Assembly (NCBI GenBank): GCA_047967505.1
Contig: CM106539.1
From: Dipteris shenzhenensis
Lineage: Eukaryota; Polypodiophyta; Polypodiopsida; Gleicheniales
Length of the DNA stretch: 64,000 nt
Reading direction: 5' to 3' (one strand)
Within the stretch, counting starts at the first letter, position 1. Each line of letters starts with the position of its first letter. A program made the translations under genes and the position numbers. Positions 33,291 to 44,221 of the stretch are shown here, one piece after another. Below the pieces are notes generated by a model. It saw only the letters and a program-made list of their open reading frames with translations. It was not told where the DNA came from and ran no database searches.

Positions 33291-36200
33291 TTGGTTGAGT
33301 GGATACAGAAGATGGCAAGACAATTAGAAGAGAGGCTACATTCAATACGTTCTCATAGGAGAAGATTGTTGGATTCAACGCGGGCGGCCCGTCGTGCTTA
33401 TGCTATACAAAGAACAAGGTCTAAAACACAAGGTGCTAGAAGCATGAGGGTGGCTGTGGAATCTATGGGTGTAGAAGTAGGACTTTGCAATCAACATAAT
33501 CAGATACATGGATGTAGTAATGTAGCATGCATTGTGGCTGAAAATACAATGGACCTCAATACTTCAATAACAGTAGGTAGAGTGCATCAACATGCTCCAA
33601 TAATAGGTACAACTACTCAACTGGATTCAATGCGGGCGGCCCATCGTGTTTATGCTATACAGAGAACAAGGTCAAGAACACAAGTTGCTAGAAGCGTGAG
33701 GGTGGCAGTGGAATCTATGGATGTAGAAGTTGGCATATGCAGACAACAGAATCAAATGCATGGGCACAATAATGTAGCATGCATTGCTGAAAATACAATG
33801 GACCCCCATACTTCGCCAATAGTAGGTAATGAGCATGAACCTGCTCCAGTAGTACGTACAACTACTCAAATGGATGCAACCAGGGATGCTACTCATTTAA
33901 GAGCCCGAAGGCGTGTTGTTCATAACAGGGCTGTGATTTTGGGTGCAAGGGGGACCTTCTCTATCTTGCATGCTTTTCCGTTAAGGGAAAATGTAGAGCA
34001 CCCATCTTTGTATCCACTGGTCTTCAATGCTCCTTCTCTTCATGCACTCGGATCCATGGATCATACATGCAGCTTTTGCCAGGCTCAACTGTGGAAACAA
34101 GAGATGCAAATGCATATGCATCAAGTTGTGGGCAAGCACTGTTGCAAAGTTGGTCGTGTGTCATTGTTGCCATTAGAAGAACCACCAGAGATTTTGAGAG
34201 TTCTACTGCACGAACATGATGTTAGAAGCAGACTGTTTAAGAAAAACATTAGGGATTATAATAGTGCCATGGCATTTGTTTCATTGGGAGCCCATGTTGA
34301 TCAAATGTTCCGTGGGAATGGGGGTATACAAAACTTTCGGGTCCATGGTAGTGTGTATCATCGGGTTGGAAATTTGTTGCCCGATGAGGCTAGGCAAGAG
34401 ATGCCACGTTTTGCACAGTTGTACATGTATGACATTGATCATGAACTAGAACACTGTTTGCATGGGATGTTTGGTTTGGATCCAAGTATTTTGGAGTTGT
34501 TGCAGAGGATGATGCACGAGTGCAATCCATATGCCAGTGCATTGATGGCTATCAGGCAAGTGCTAAGAACAAATCCACATACAAACCTGAGGATGGTTAT
34601 TTGTGAGAGCCGCTCCACCTCAAGGTAGTACTTGGCTCCTATGGCTAGCGAGGTTGCTACAATCATGCCAGGACAAGGGGATGACTTCGATATTGGAAAT
34701 CGGGACATTCAGATTTTTAGCCGCAATGGGTTTGTGCGTACAATATCTAATTTGCACCGATCATACATGCCTCTCATGTATGTTCTTTTGTTCCCTCGGG
34801 GGGAAGATGGTTGGCATCCATATATCCCATATAATGATGTTCCTAATCACACAGCATTGCACGAGATACGTGGACAGAGTTGTGTCACCCAGAGACAATA
34901 CTATGCATATCGTTTGCAAGTGAGATATGATACAAATGCATGTCTTTTGCGTGGGGGTAGATTGCTGCAGCAATACATGGTTGATGCCTACAGTAGCATG
35001 GAAGAGTCCAGGTTGGTGTGGATACGAAACAACCAAGCTTCCCTATGCGCTGAAGTCTATCAAGGGTTGATGGATATGGTGAATACAACTGATGGGACAC
35101 GTACTGTGCTTGGCAATGCTGCAGGGCATAGGGTGGTGTTGCCTTCTTCTTTTACGGGAGGGCCTCGGTATATGTGCCAGCTATACAAAGATACTATGGC
35201 AATTGTCAGGAAAAGGGGCAAACTTGATTTATTCATAACATTCACATGTAATCCCAAATGGCCTGAAATATCTACAGCATTGTTGCCGAGGCAAACTGCA
35301 CAAGACCATCCAGATTTGACAACCCGTGTGTTTTTCCAAAAGCATAAGGACATGATGCAGTCAATTACAAAACATAATTTGTTTGGGAAGGTGGCTGGAT
35401 ATGTGAGTGTGATAGAGTTTCAAAAGAGAGGTCTGCCACACTCACACATATTGTTGATATTAAAAGGTGGTTTCAAACCCATGGAGATTGGTCACTATGA
35501 TCGATTAGTGTGTGTAGAGTTGCCAGATAAGGCAATGTTCCCGGAGTTGCATGATATTATTGGGCAATGTAATGTCCATGGTCCATGTGGTGCACTAAAT
35601 CCATCTACAACTTGCATGGTTGATGGAAAATGCATTCGTCATTATCCATTCTTGCAGACTACTGTTGTTGGGAACGATGGCTATCCAGTTTACATGCATC
35701 GTGATGATGGTAGAAAGATACAAGTGAAAGGGGGTGTAATTGATAATCGTTGGATCGTGCCATTTAATCCTTTCCTCTCCTGAAGTACAAGGCACACATA
35801 AATGTTGAAATATGCTCCACAATCATTGCATTTAAGTATTTGTATAAATATGTGTACAAAGGTCATGACAGAGCCATTATCAGGATGCAGCGAAATAGTG
35901 CAGGAGAGCAAGGGCATTTGCACAACATAGTTGACGGTGGCATTGATGAGATTAGTAGTTACTTAGATGCACGTTACGTGTCAGCATCAGAAGCATGTTG
36001 GCGGATTTACGAGTATGCCATGCACGATGAAAAACCCGATGTGCAAAGATTGCAGGTTCACCTTCTGATGTGCAATAACGTCATCTTTCGAGATGATGAT
36101 GATTTGCAAAATGTTGTAGGTAGGGAACAAAATCAAAAGACCACCCTCACAGAATGGTTCACTTACAATCAGTTGCAATATGACGCAAGCAACTTCTGTA

Positions 36201-38264
36201 TGGTGACTTGCCAGACAAGTTCGTTTGGAACAAAACCAGTAAGCGGTGGACTAGAAGACAAAAGGGGAATACCATCAGTTGGATGTACAATATTTCCCCC
36301 TCAGCTGGTGAGCTCTACTTCATGCATATGCTTCTTAATGTGTGCACGAGATGCAAGTCCTTTGATGACCTACGTACTTTTGACAGTCAAGTGTATCCTA
36401 CTTTCAAGGCAACATGCATAGCACGGGGATTGTTGGAGAGTGATGATGAATGGTTTGTGTGTATGCAAGAGGCTATGTTTTATCAAAATAGTGCACAATT
36501 GAGACACCTATTTGTCACAATATTGGTTTTCTGTGAGCCAACGTCTCCTCGACTTTTGTGGGAAAAATTTTTCGCTGAGCTTTCGAATGATTTTTTTAAT
36601 ATATTGGAATCAAGTATGGGGAATTTAATTGGTCGTCGTGAACTAGCGATAAAGAAGGCTGTATTGCACTTGGAGCACATTCTTCAACAACATGGGCAAA
36701 GGTTGGCTGAGTTTGATGGAATGCCTATTGTAGATAGAACATCTTTCTCAGAAGCTAGAAATGGCTTATTGCAAGAAGAAAGAATGTTTGATTGTGTGAA
36801 AGAAGCACAGACTGCCCAACAAATGGAAATGCCCTTGAATCATTGTCAACGTGCTGCATTCGATCAAATTTTAGCAAGGGTCTATGGAGATGGTGGTGAG
36901 GTCTTTTTTCTCGATGGTATAGGAGGGTCTGGAAAGACCTTTCTCTACAATTGCTTGCTCTCTCGATTGCATGGGGAGGGGCTCATCGCTTTGGCATGTG
37001 CATCTTCTGGGATTGCTGCATTGCTACTAGCCAATGGACGCACGGCACACTCACGATTCAAGATACCATTGGAGCTAGATGGTACTAGCAGTTGCAATAT
37101 TAAGGTTAATAGTCAACTCGCATATGTTTTGAAGATGGCTAGGCTGATAATATGGGATGAGGCACCCATGACTCACCGGTTTGCTTTCGAGGCACTAGAC
37201 AGAACATTGCGAGATATCATGTCCAATGAGCAACTTTTTGGTGGGAAGGTGATATTGTTGGGGGGGGATTTTAGACAAGTCTTGCCAGTTCTTCCAAAGG
37301 CAAGACGAGAGGACATTTTCAATGCTACCTTATGCCACTCAAGGATTTGGGGTCGCACTACAGTATTGAAGTTGATGCAGAATATGCGGGTCCTGTGGAA
37401 TGGTGATAATTGTGCTGAGCAAGAGTTTATGCAATGGGTTCTCGACATTGGCAATGGGATAAATAGATGTACAAAAGAAGATACTGTTGTGATTCCATCG
37501 CATATGCTTTTGGAGACAAAGTCCATGGAAGGCCTCATTGGATGGGTGTATCGAGGGCTTGCAATTGTTTTGGACTATGCACCATACTTTCGAGAGCGCG
37601 CTATTCTTGCACCTCGAAACATCGAGGTTGATGCAATTAATGCTACGGCATTGAAGGCAATGCCCGGTGAGGAAAGGGAGTACCTAAGTGCAGACTCAGT
37701 GGACAACTTAGGGGGAGATTCCTTTTTGTTTGCAGTCGAGTATTTGAACAGTCTTTATCTTGGTGGTGGATATCCCCTGCATCGATTGGTTTTGAAAAGG
37801 AATGCCCCTATAATTTTGTTGCATAATTTGAATCCTCGCCAAGGTTTGTGCAATGGGACACGGTTGATATGCAAAGAGTTTCACACGAAAGTGTTAGAAG
37901 CTGAAATCATTACTGGTACCAATGCTGGTGATAGAACGTTTATTTCAAGGATAACATTCATTCTGACCAACCTTAAACTTCCATTCGACATGAGGAGACA
38001 GCAATTTCCTATCCGATTGGCATTTGGCATGATAATCAATAAGTCACAGGGCCAAACATTGTCTGTTTTGGGGCTGTACTTAGCGACACCGTTATTCAGT
38101 CAGGCCAACTATACGTGGCATTTTCATGTATCCGAGCATCGAACGCTGTTAAGGTTTTCATTTCGCAGAGTGCGTCTGATGCCAGGGGCGAGGAGATGGA
38201 TAATACTTCTACCACAAATGTTGTGTACAAGGAAGTTTTGCAATTGGCAACAGCAAGAGCCTAG
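33291..38264 (+). pseudogene. Helitron Rep-helicase protein, broken by one stop and several frameshifts
   Basis: This protein would nick single-stranded DNA and unwind it during rolling-circle transposition. In order: two 84-residue N-terminal repeats (33372-33875), a Cys/His-rich block (CSFCQ...CC, about 34070-34150), the Helitron N-terminal domain, an in-frame TAG (34626-34628), the Rep domain with the HUH motif PHSH (about 35438) and the two-Tyr motif KYLYKYVYKGHD (about 35832-35868), then the helicase with GGSGKT (about 36927), IIWDEAP (about 37147), GGDFRQVLPV (about 37264) and NKSQGQTL (about 38038). A 2-nt insertion near 35775 and indels near 36195 and 38110 shift the frame. Domain order is that of plant Helitrons, and decay is moderate. 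Confidence 0.9.
33369..33875 (+). repeat. Two 252-bp in-frame coding repeats in the Helitron N-terminus
   Basis: The unit beginning 'ttggattcaacgcgggcgg' (33369) recurs at about 33621. The shift of 252 bp preserves frame, giving two 84-residue repeats with shared YAIQRTRS, RVAVESM.VEVG and AENTMD. Helitron N-termini are usually not duplicated this way as far as I know. Confidence 0.85.
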
Positions 38265-38503
38265 GAGTATGACATTGCTCTTTCAAGCCCTCCTCAAACT
38301 TTCTTGGGTGGCAAATCTTCATTTCGGTAATCTTTGTATAGCTTTTTTTAAGTTCTTTCAATATTCCAACTATCATAGGTCTTTGGGAATGTTGGCTATT
38401 TATACAAATATGAAGTGAGATGTAATATTTCATCATTGTGTCCTTGATAATGTTTGGATTTCATTTTTCATTTGAGTTATGGGTTTGCAATACACTACAG
38501 GCT

Positions 38504-38871
38504 ATGGCCGTTGTAGGCTTTTCCCTGCAGTACATGGCCGCAGACTTTTCCCTTAGGGATGTTTGTGTGTCTATTGTAGATTTTGTATGTTCAGTTATGA
38601 CTTTATTTGTGGCTGTGTATTTGGATATATCAATTAGTTGTTTGATGTAGCTATTGCATATTCAGACATGTGACTGCACTTTTGGATGTGATATTTTGAA
38701 GTACTTTGTCATAGAGAAATTTTTTTTTGGACGTGGCAGATGTGGAGTACATGGCCGGTGCAGGCTTTTCCCTATAGTACATGGCCACAGACTTTTCCCT
38801 TTAGGGATGTTTGTGTGTCTATTGTAGATTTTGTATGTTCAGTTATGACTTTGTTTGCGGATGTGTATTTG
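38504..38871 (+). repeat. Spacer block S, copy 1 of the Helitron 3' module
   Basis: Contains two internal sub-repeats, each with 'gcttttccct...agtacatggcc.cagacttttccctt.agggatg' and 'tctattgtagattttgtatgttcagttatgac'. It recurs at 39799-40166 and 41550-41925. It directly abuts the second helicase fragment at 38872. Confidence 0.85.
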
Positions 38872-39259
38872 GAAAGAGTTTCACACGAAAGTGTTAGAAG
38901 CTAAAATCATTATTGGTACCAATGCTGGTGATAGAATGTTTATTCGAAGGATAACATTCATTCCGACCAACCTTAAACTTCCATTCAACATAAGGAGATA
39001 GCAATTTCCTATCCGATTGGCATTTGGCATGACAATCAATAAGTCACAGGGCCAAACATTGATTGTCAATAAGACAATCAATCCGGTATTCAGTCATGGC
39101 CAACTATACATGACATTTTCACGTATCCGAGCATCAAACGTTGTTAAGGTTTTCATTTCGCAGAGTGCATCTGATGCCAAGGGCGAGGAGATGGATAATA
39201 CTTCTACCACAAATATTGTATACGAGGAAGTTTTTCAATTGGCAACAGCAAGAGCCTAG
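38872..39259 (+). pseudogene. Helitron helicase C-terminal fragment, copy 2
   Basis: Starts 'aaagagtttcacacg', as does the parental sequence at about 37876, and continues through [15 protein letters not shown] and the stop at 39259. It keeps a 'SHGQLYMTFSRIRAS' block (helicase motif VI region) that is frameshifted in the main copy. The GLYLATP stretch of the parent is replaced by a short palindrome (39058-39082). It has no start and is a fragment. An in-frame TAG occurs at about 38998. Confidence 0.8.
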
Positions 39260-39462
39260 GAGTATAAAATTGCTCTTTCAAGCCCTCCTCAAACTTTATT
39301 GGGTGGTAAATCTTCATTTCGGTAATCTTTGTATAGCTTTGTTTAAGTTCTTTCAATATTCCAACTATCATAGGTCTTTGGGAATGTTGGCTATTGATAC
39401 AAATATGAAGTGAGATGTAATATTTCATGACTGTGTCCTTGATAATGTTTGGATATTATGCT

Positions 39463-39790
39463 GGCCTGGCTTGCCGGCTTCATAGGGATGATGGACGACA
39501 TACCATCACCATTCGCTGGCTGCGATACTATGAATGTGTGCGGACACGAATTTTCTATTGAGGGCAAAATGAGGACTACACGTACACCTTTGTCAGCGTT
39601 GTTGACAGCCCTTTGCGTCTGAGTAAGTACTCTAAAGAATGAGTTGGGTTTTACAAACATACATGTATAGAAGTTTTATGGCTCAATAATTATAGTTCCT
39701 AAATTATCTTTCTATATGATGCTGGTCCAGATACGATTGTTGGTAATCCATTGTATGTTCGTAGCCACGGTGGACGCGATGGACGTGGTG
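39463..39790 (+). repeat. Gene-like block E, degenerate copy
   Basis: Matches 41209-41545: 'ctggcttgcc.gcttcatagggatg', 'gatactatgaatgtgtg.ggacacgaat', 'ctacacgtacacctttgt', then 'gagtaagtactctaaagaatgag'. A TGA interrupts the frame where the other copy has CGA (after TTCTAT), and the Cys codons of the last segment are lost. Confidence 0.75.
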
Positions 39791-39798
39791 GACATGGA

Positions 39799-40166
39799 GT
39801 GAATAGCCATCGCAGGCTTTTCCCTGCAGTACATGGCTGCAGACTTTTCCTTAGGGATGTTTGTGCGTCTATTGTAGATTTTTATGTTCAGTTATGACTT
39901 TATTTGTGGCTGTGTATTTGGATATATCAATCAGTTCTTTGATGTAGCTATTGCATGTTCAGACATGTGACTGCACTTTTGGATGTGATATTTTGAAGTA
40001 CTCTGTCATAGAGAAATTTTTTTTTGGACGTGGCGGATGTGGAGTACATGGCCGGTGCAAGCTTTTCCCTATAGTACATGGCCACAAACTTTTCCCTTTA
40101 GGGATGATTGTATGTCTATTGTAGATTTTGTATGTTTAGTTATGACTTTGTCTGCGGATGTGTATT
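39799..40166 (+). repeat. Spacer block S, copy 2
   Basis: Aligned with 38504-38871 throughout, including the internal sub-repeats, and again immediately followed by a helicase C-terminal copy. The offset to copy 1 is about 1,295 bp. Confidence 0.85.
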
Positions 40167-40552
40167 TGGAAAGAGTTTCACATGAAAGTGTTAGAAGCTG
40201 AAATCATTACTGGTACCAATGTTGGTGATAGAACGTTTATTCGAAGGATAACATTCATTCCAACCAACCTTAACTTCCATTCGACATGAGGAGACAGCAA
40301 TTTCCTATCCGATTGGCATTTGGCATGACAATCAATAAGTCACAGGGCCAAACATTGATTGTCAATAAGACAATCAATCCGGTATTCAGTCATGGCCAAC
40401 TATACGTGGCATTTTCACGTATCCGAGCATCAAACGTTAAGGTTTTCATTTCGCAGAGTGCATCTGATGCCAGGGGCGAGGAGATGGATAATACTTCTAC
40501 CACAAATGTTGTGTACAAGGAAGTTTTGCAATTAGCAACAACAAGAGCCTAG
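40167..40552 (+). pseudogene. Helitron helicase C-terminal fragment, copy 3
   Basis: Same module as copy 2, with the same palindromic replacement (40354-40378) and a well preserved '[15 protein letters not shown]' block. It ends at the TAG at 40550-40552. The 3' flank through 'gagttatgggtttgcaatac' matches the flank of the main copy (about 38440-38500). Confidence 0.8.
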
Positions 40553-40971
40553 GAGTATGAAATTGCTCTTTCAAGCCCTCCTCAAACTTTATTGGGTGGT
40601 AAATCTTCATTTCGGTAATCTTTGTATAGATTTTTTTAAGTTCTTTCAATATTCCAACTATCATAGGTCTTTGGGAATGTTGGCTATTTATACAAATATG
40701 AAGTGAGATGTAATATTTCATGACTGTGTCCTTGATAATGTTTGGATTTCATTTTTCATTTGAGTTATGGGTTTGCAATACACTACACGCTATTTTCTCT
40801 TCAAAGCCTATTGACACGTGCATTCTTTTTTTTGCAATGCGATAGGATGTCTAGGCAGTTCAAGTTTGTCACTGAAACAAGAGCGTAGGTGCAAGGTACA
40901 TAGTTGCTTGACAACCACGTTTTATGTTGACATGTTTAATAGTATAGTCACTCACTTTTAGAAAATTGCAG

Positions 40972-41598
40972 ATCCTGCATGCTGGGGATCTCTAGAGAGC
41001 ACGCAACTGTTGTTGGATTTGCTTGAGCTGCTGCAGAGCTACCTTGGGGTAAGAACCGTGTACATTGTTTGTTGCTTTATTTTTGGATTATATGTGAATG
41101 GGAAAACATGCTATTGTTTGTCTTTTAGGACTGTTCCTGATTCAAGGTTTGTAATGAATCTCGACATCCACAATCCTTTGGATGGACGAGTCCATTTGGG
41201 ATATTACGCTGTCCTGGCTTGCCAGCTTCATAGGGATGGACCACAGACCATCAATGTTCACTGGCTAGGATACTATGAATGTGTGTGGACACGAATTTTT
41301 TATCGAGGGCAAAATGGGGGCTACACGTACACCTTTGTGAGCATTATTGATAGCCCTTTGTGTCTGAGTAAGTACTCTAAAGAATGAGTTGGGTTTTACC
41401 AACATACATGTATAAAAGTTTTATGGCTCAATAATTATAGTTCCTAAATTATCTTTCTATGTGATGCTGGTCCAGATACGATTGTTGGTGCTCCATTGTA
41501 TGTTCGTAGCCACGGTGGATGCGGCGAATGTGGTAGATGTGGAGTGAATGGCCGTCGCAAGCTTTTCCTTGTAGTACATGGCCGTAGACTTTCCCCTT
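40972..41598 (+). pseudogene. Small spliced gene-like segment of unknown family carried in the Helitron
   Basis: Three exon-like blocks lie between splice-like signals: 40972-41048 (after ttgcag, before gtaaga), 41129-41369 (after ttttag, before gtaagt) and 41476-41598 (after tccag). The middle block encodes a compact sequence with FVMNLDIHNPLDGRVHLGYY and HWLGYYECVWTRIFYRGQ. The last has a Cys cluster (HGGCGECGRCG) that could bind metal. The first join would not keep frame as drawn, so exon limits are uncertain or the gene is decayed. A worn copy of the last two blocks occurs at 39463-39790. I do not recognise the family. It may be a captured host gene or an unfamiliar Helitron accessory gene. 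Confidence 0.4.
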
Positions 41599-41925
41599 AG
41601 GGATGTTTGTGTGTCTATTGTAGATTTTGTATGTTCAGTTATGACTTTATTTGCAGCTATGTATTTGGATATATCAATCAGTTCTTTGATGTAGCTATTG
41701 CATGTTCAAACATGTGACTGCACTTTTGGATGTGATATTTTAAAGTACTTTGTCATAGAGAATTTTTTTTGGACGTGGCGGATGTGGAGTACATGGCTGG
41801 TGCAAGAGCCTTTCCCTATAGTACATGGCCACAGATTTTCCCCTTAAGGGATGTTTGTGTGTCTATTGTGGATTTTGTATGTCCACTTATGACTTTGTTT
41901 GCGGATGTGTATTTGGACATATCAA
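41550..41925 (+). repeat. Spacer block S, copy 3
   Basis: Third copy of the S block with both internal sub-repeats ('gcttttccttgtagtacatgg' at about 41559 and 'ccctatagtacatggcc' at about 41813). Here it is followed by the Helitron 3' region, not by another helicase fragment. Confidence 0.8.
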
Positions 41926-42062
41926 TGAGTTCTGTGGCTTCACTTTCGGATGTAATATTTTGAAGTACTATGTCATAGAGATTTTTTTTTGTTAGAGTAT
42001 GTTGCTTGCATTTAAATGTTTCTTTTATTATATTGTTGGTTTCAGACATTTTAGCATCTTGA

Positions 42063-42102
42063 GACCCGACGGAGCAGGTCGCTAGCCTGTTGTAGACGGG
42101 TC
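42063..42102 (+). other. Candidate Helitron 3' terminal hairpin
   Basis: GACCCG (42063-42068) pairs with CGGGTC (42097-42102), and inside it AGCAGG pairs with CCTGTT around a TCGCTAG loop. A GC-rich hairpin close to the 3' end is a Helitron hallmark, and GACCCG...CGGGTC stems are common in plant families. The expected CTRR end is not perfect: CTCG lies at 42109-42112. Confidence 0.5.
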
Positions 42103-42112
42103 AAGTTACTCG

Positions 42113-43947
42113 TTCATTCTTTATTCTCACAAATTAATTTTACTAATAGAAATAGGGAAAGTAGTCACATTAGGCTTGCGTAGAATGTTATTTCCTTTTT
42201 TGTCTTCCTTTACGATGACCTTGGTTTTTGACTAAAATAAACAGCTTGTATTATATTAGGGGTTGGTGAGACCCAACCTTTTCTCCCAAAAAATTTCGTG
42301 AGGAATACTTGCACGTTTTCTCATAAAGTGGATGTCCTTTAAGGTCGTGTATATTTTTTCCCCTATTATCTCAAATTCCCTTACGTATTTGTATTGTAAT
42401 GTTATTGCCCTATTGTGTTGAATTCCAAACAAAGTGTATTTTTCTACATTCAGCCAAATTAAAGCTAATGGTCTTCTTTTGTGCCTTTGCTCATGCTCTT
42501 TGAGGTTATTGGTGCACCCAATATACTTCTTGCTATTGGCCTTGCATGTTATGCAGAATATTAGTTAAACACTCAAGTGGATTCGATTTTTTTCAAGTCT
42601 ATATCACCATGAACCTCAACCTAATCATAAGTTTTGAAGTGAGTAACACTTGCAAAGTCAAATTCTCTATAATATTCTATTTAGACAATATCACTTGTTT
42701 AATTGAACTATTGGCTACAACTATTGTAGCAATTTATAAAGCTTTGATTCTCCCATGTGCTCATTTGGATCCTTTCTTTTGGGGTCTATCTAAACATATG
42801 TAACTATACAATGTCAGCTCAACATAAGGGGTTTTTAATTTCACACAAGAGAAAGTAATGTAAGACCCATATATAAGTTGGGGTTTCGATGAACACAAAT
42901 CCTCCAATTCTGAAGCATTATTTACTAATAAAACATTATTTGCCAATTACTAATAAAATGTACTTTCGTAATAAACTATCATGTAGCAATATAAATATTT
43001 AAAAATAATATTTATCAATATAAGTATTATATTATTACCAATATTATTTTCTACCTGTGATGTCTTTGATTGGAAGAGCCTTATCTATGTAGAGGGTATA
43101 GCACAATACGAGGCTTAAGTAAGAGTTGAGACCATTCCTTGATTGAGTTTGAGAGTTAAAAGAGTTGAGGAAGGGCCATGACAAGCTGTAAGCAAGGCTC
43201 ATGTGACAAGATCTAAGCAAGGTTCATGCTACCATAGTACTAATGTTACTCTACATAACACTAATCTAACTGAACACAAATGAAATACTAACAATATTCT
43301 AACAGGTTACAACTAACATAATGTCAGTGTTACCAACCTAACATAATAATCCTAATGTAATAACATAACATGGCAATCAATTTCCATTTCTTATCAGAAT
43401 CCACAGTCATGTTGTTAGAAGCATCATTGTCCAACATTTTACTTATTATGCCCTTTTTCCAAAACTACATCACAAGCTTTCATAAACTAGCCTCTATGCT
43501 TATGGTACCAAGTAACATACCTCAAACCTAGGCTGCAAGCATTGCACCCTTAAAATATGGACAATACTCCATGCAATCTCCTTTTTAACCCTATTGTGTA
43601 GGAGGTACTCCAAACAACGAGCAAGGGGGAATGAGCCATGGCAAGAACGAGCAAGGGGGAACATAATTGACATCACACATTCTAACCTCTGAAAACACTT
43701 ATACATTGCTATGTGACATTATGGACCCCTTTAGCTCAAATTTGTTTTGATACAATATGTAGGAAATGGAAAAATGCATCTAAGAGAGTTGATGCATATA
43801 TTCATTTTGATACACTATGGAGGAAATGGAGAAATGCATCCAAAAGAGTTGATACATATAATGCAACTCCACAATGAAAATGATCTTCTATAAGAACATC
43901 CCACTGTGAATGACTGGGTGGTGCACAATGTTCCCCTTTAAAGAGAA
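42113..43947. other. AT-rich DNA between the Helitron and the copia nest
   Basis: No gene recognised. The DNA is AT-rich with a short 'aatattattaccaat' type stretch near 43030. Two diverged copies of a roughly 60-bp phrase containing 'aggaaatgga.aaatgcatc.aa.agagttgat' lie at about 43760 and 43820. Confidence 0.5.
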
Positions 43948-43952
43948 GGTCT
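43948..43952. repeat. Target-site duplication GGTCT, left copy
   Basis: GGTCT lies immediately before the TGTTAGAT end of the outer copia element. The same five bases follow its CA end at 49290-49294. Confidence 0.85.
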
Positions 43953-44048
43953 TGTTAGATATCAATGCTCCACTTTCATGTAACTACGCGAGAACCAGCT
44001 AACTCTACTTGTAAGCCCCCCATATGAGGAGAAAGCATTTGAGTAGCT
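43953..44048 (+). repeat. Truncated 5' LTR of the outer copia element
   Basis: The first 96 bp match 48559-48654 without indels. The LTR stops exactly where the LTR of the inner element begins. The last bases, TAGCT, are the presumed target site of the inner insertion. Confidence 0.9.
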
Positions 44049-44221
44049 TGTGAGAGTGCTCTCAATGAAAGCAAGAACAAAAGAGGGAGAGAGAGAAACA
44101 GAGAGCCACACAAGTTTTGGTGGGTGCACAACACCCTAATCTTCTTTTTTCATTCATTTATATATGTGTTTGAGTATTGTACATAACCAGGGTAAAGGCA
44201 CAGTGACCTTTAACCCCTACA
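44049..44221 (-). repeat. 3' LTR of the inner copia element (173 bp)
   Basis: On the minus strand it starts TGTAGGGG right after the purine-rich tract AAGTGGGAGGT and ends CTCACA. It contains a TATA-like ACATATATAAATG. At 173 bp it is short for a copia LTR. The second LTR is missing, so limits rest on the TG/CA ends, the adjacent polypurine tract and the abutting outer LTR. Confidence 0.75.

Larger units (their letters stand above)
33291..42112 (+). mobile_element. Degenerate autonomous Helitron with amplified 3' module
   Basis: Helitrons are rolling-circle transposons whose single large protein joins a Rep (HUH) nuclease to a Pif1-like helicase. All parts are present on the plus strand from 33291 to 38264. 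Then come two more truncated copies of the helicase end (38872-39259 and 40167-40552) interleaved with spacer and gene-like blocks. A strong hairpin at 42063-42102 is a candidate 3' terminal hairpin; the bases after it (CTCG at 42109) only approximate the CTRR end. The 5' end was not located. Stops and frameshifts show that the element is no longer autonomous. Confidence 0.85.

Noticed and set aside
38041-38264. Main Helitron helicase as a functional protein to its C-terminus
   Set aside because: A 1-nt deletion near 38113, relative to the two other copies, shifts the frame before the motif VI region.
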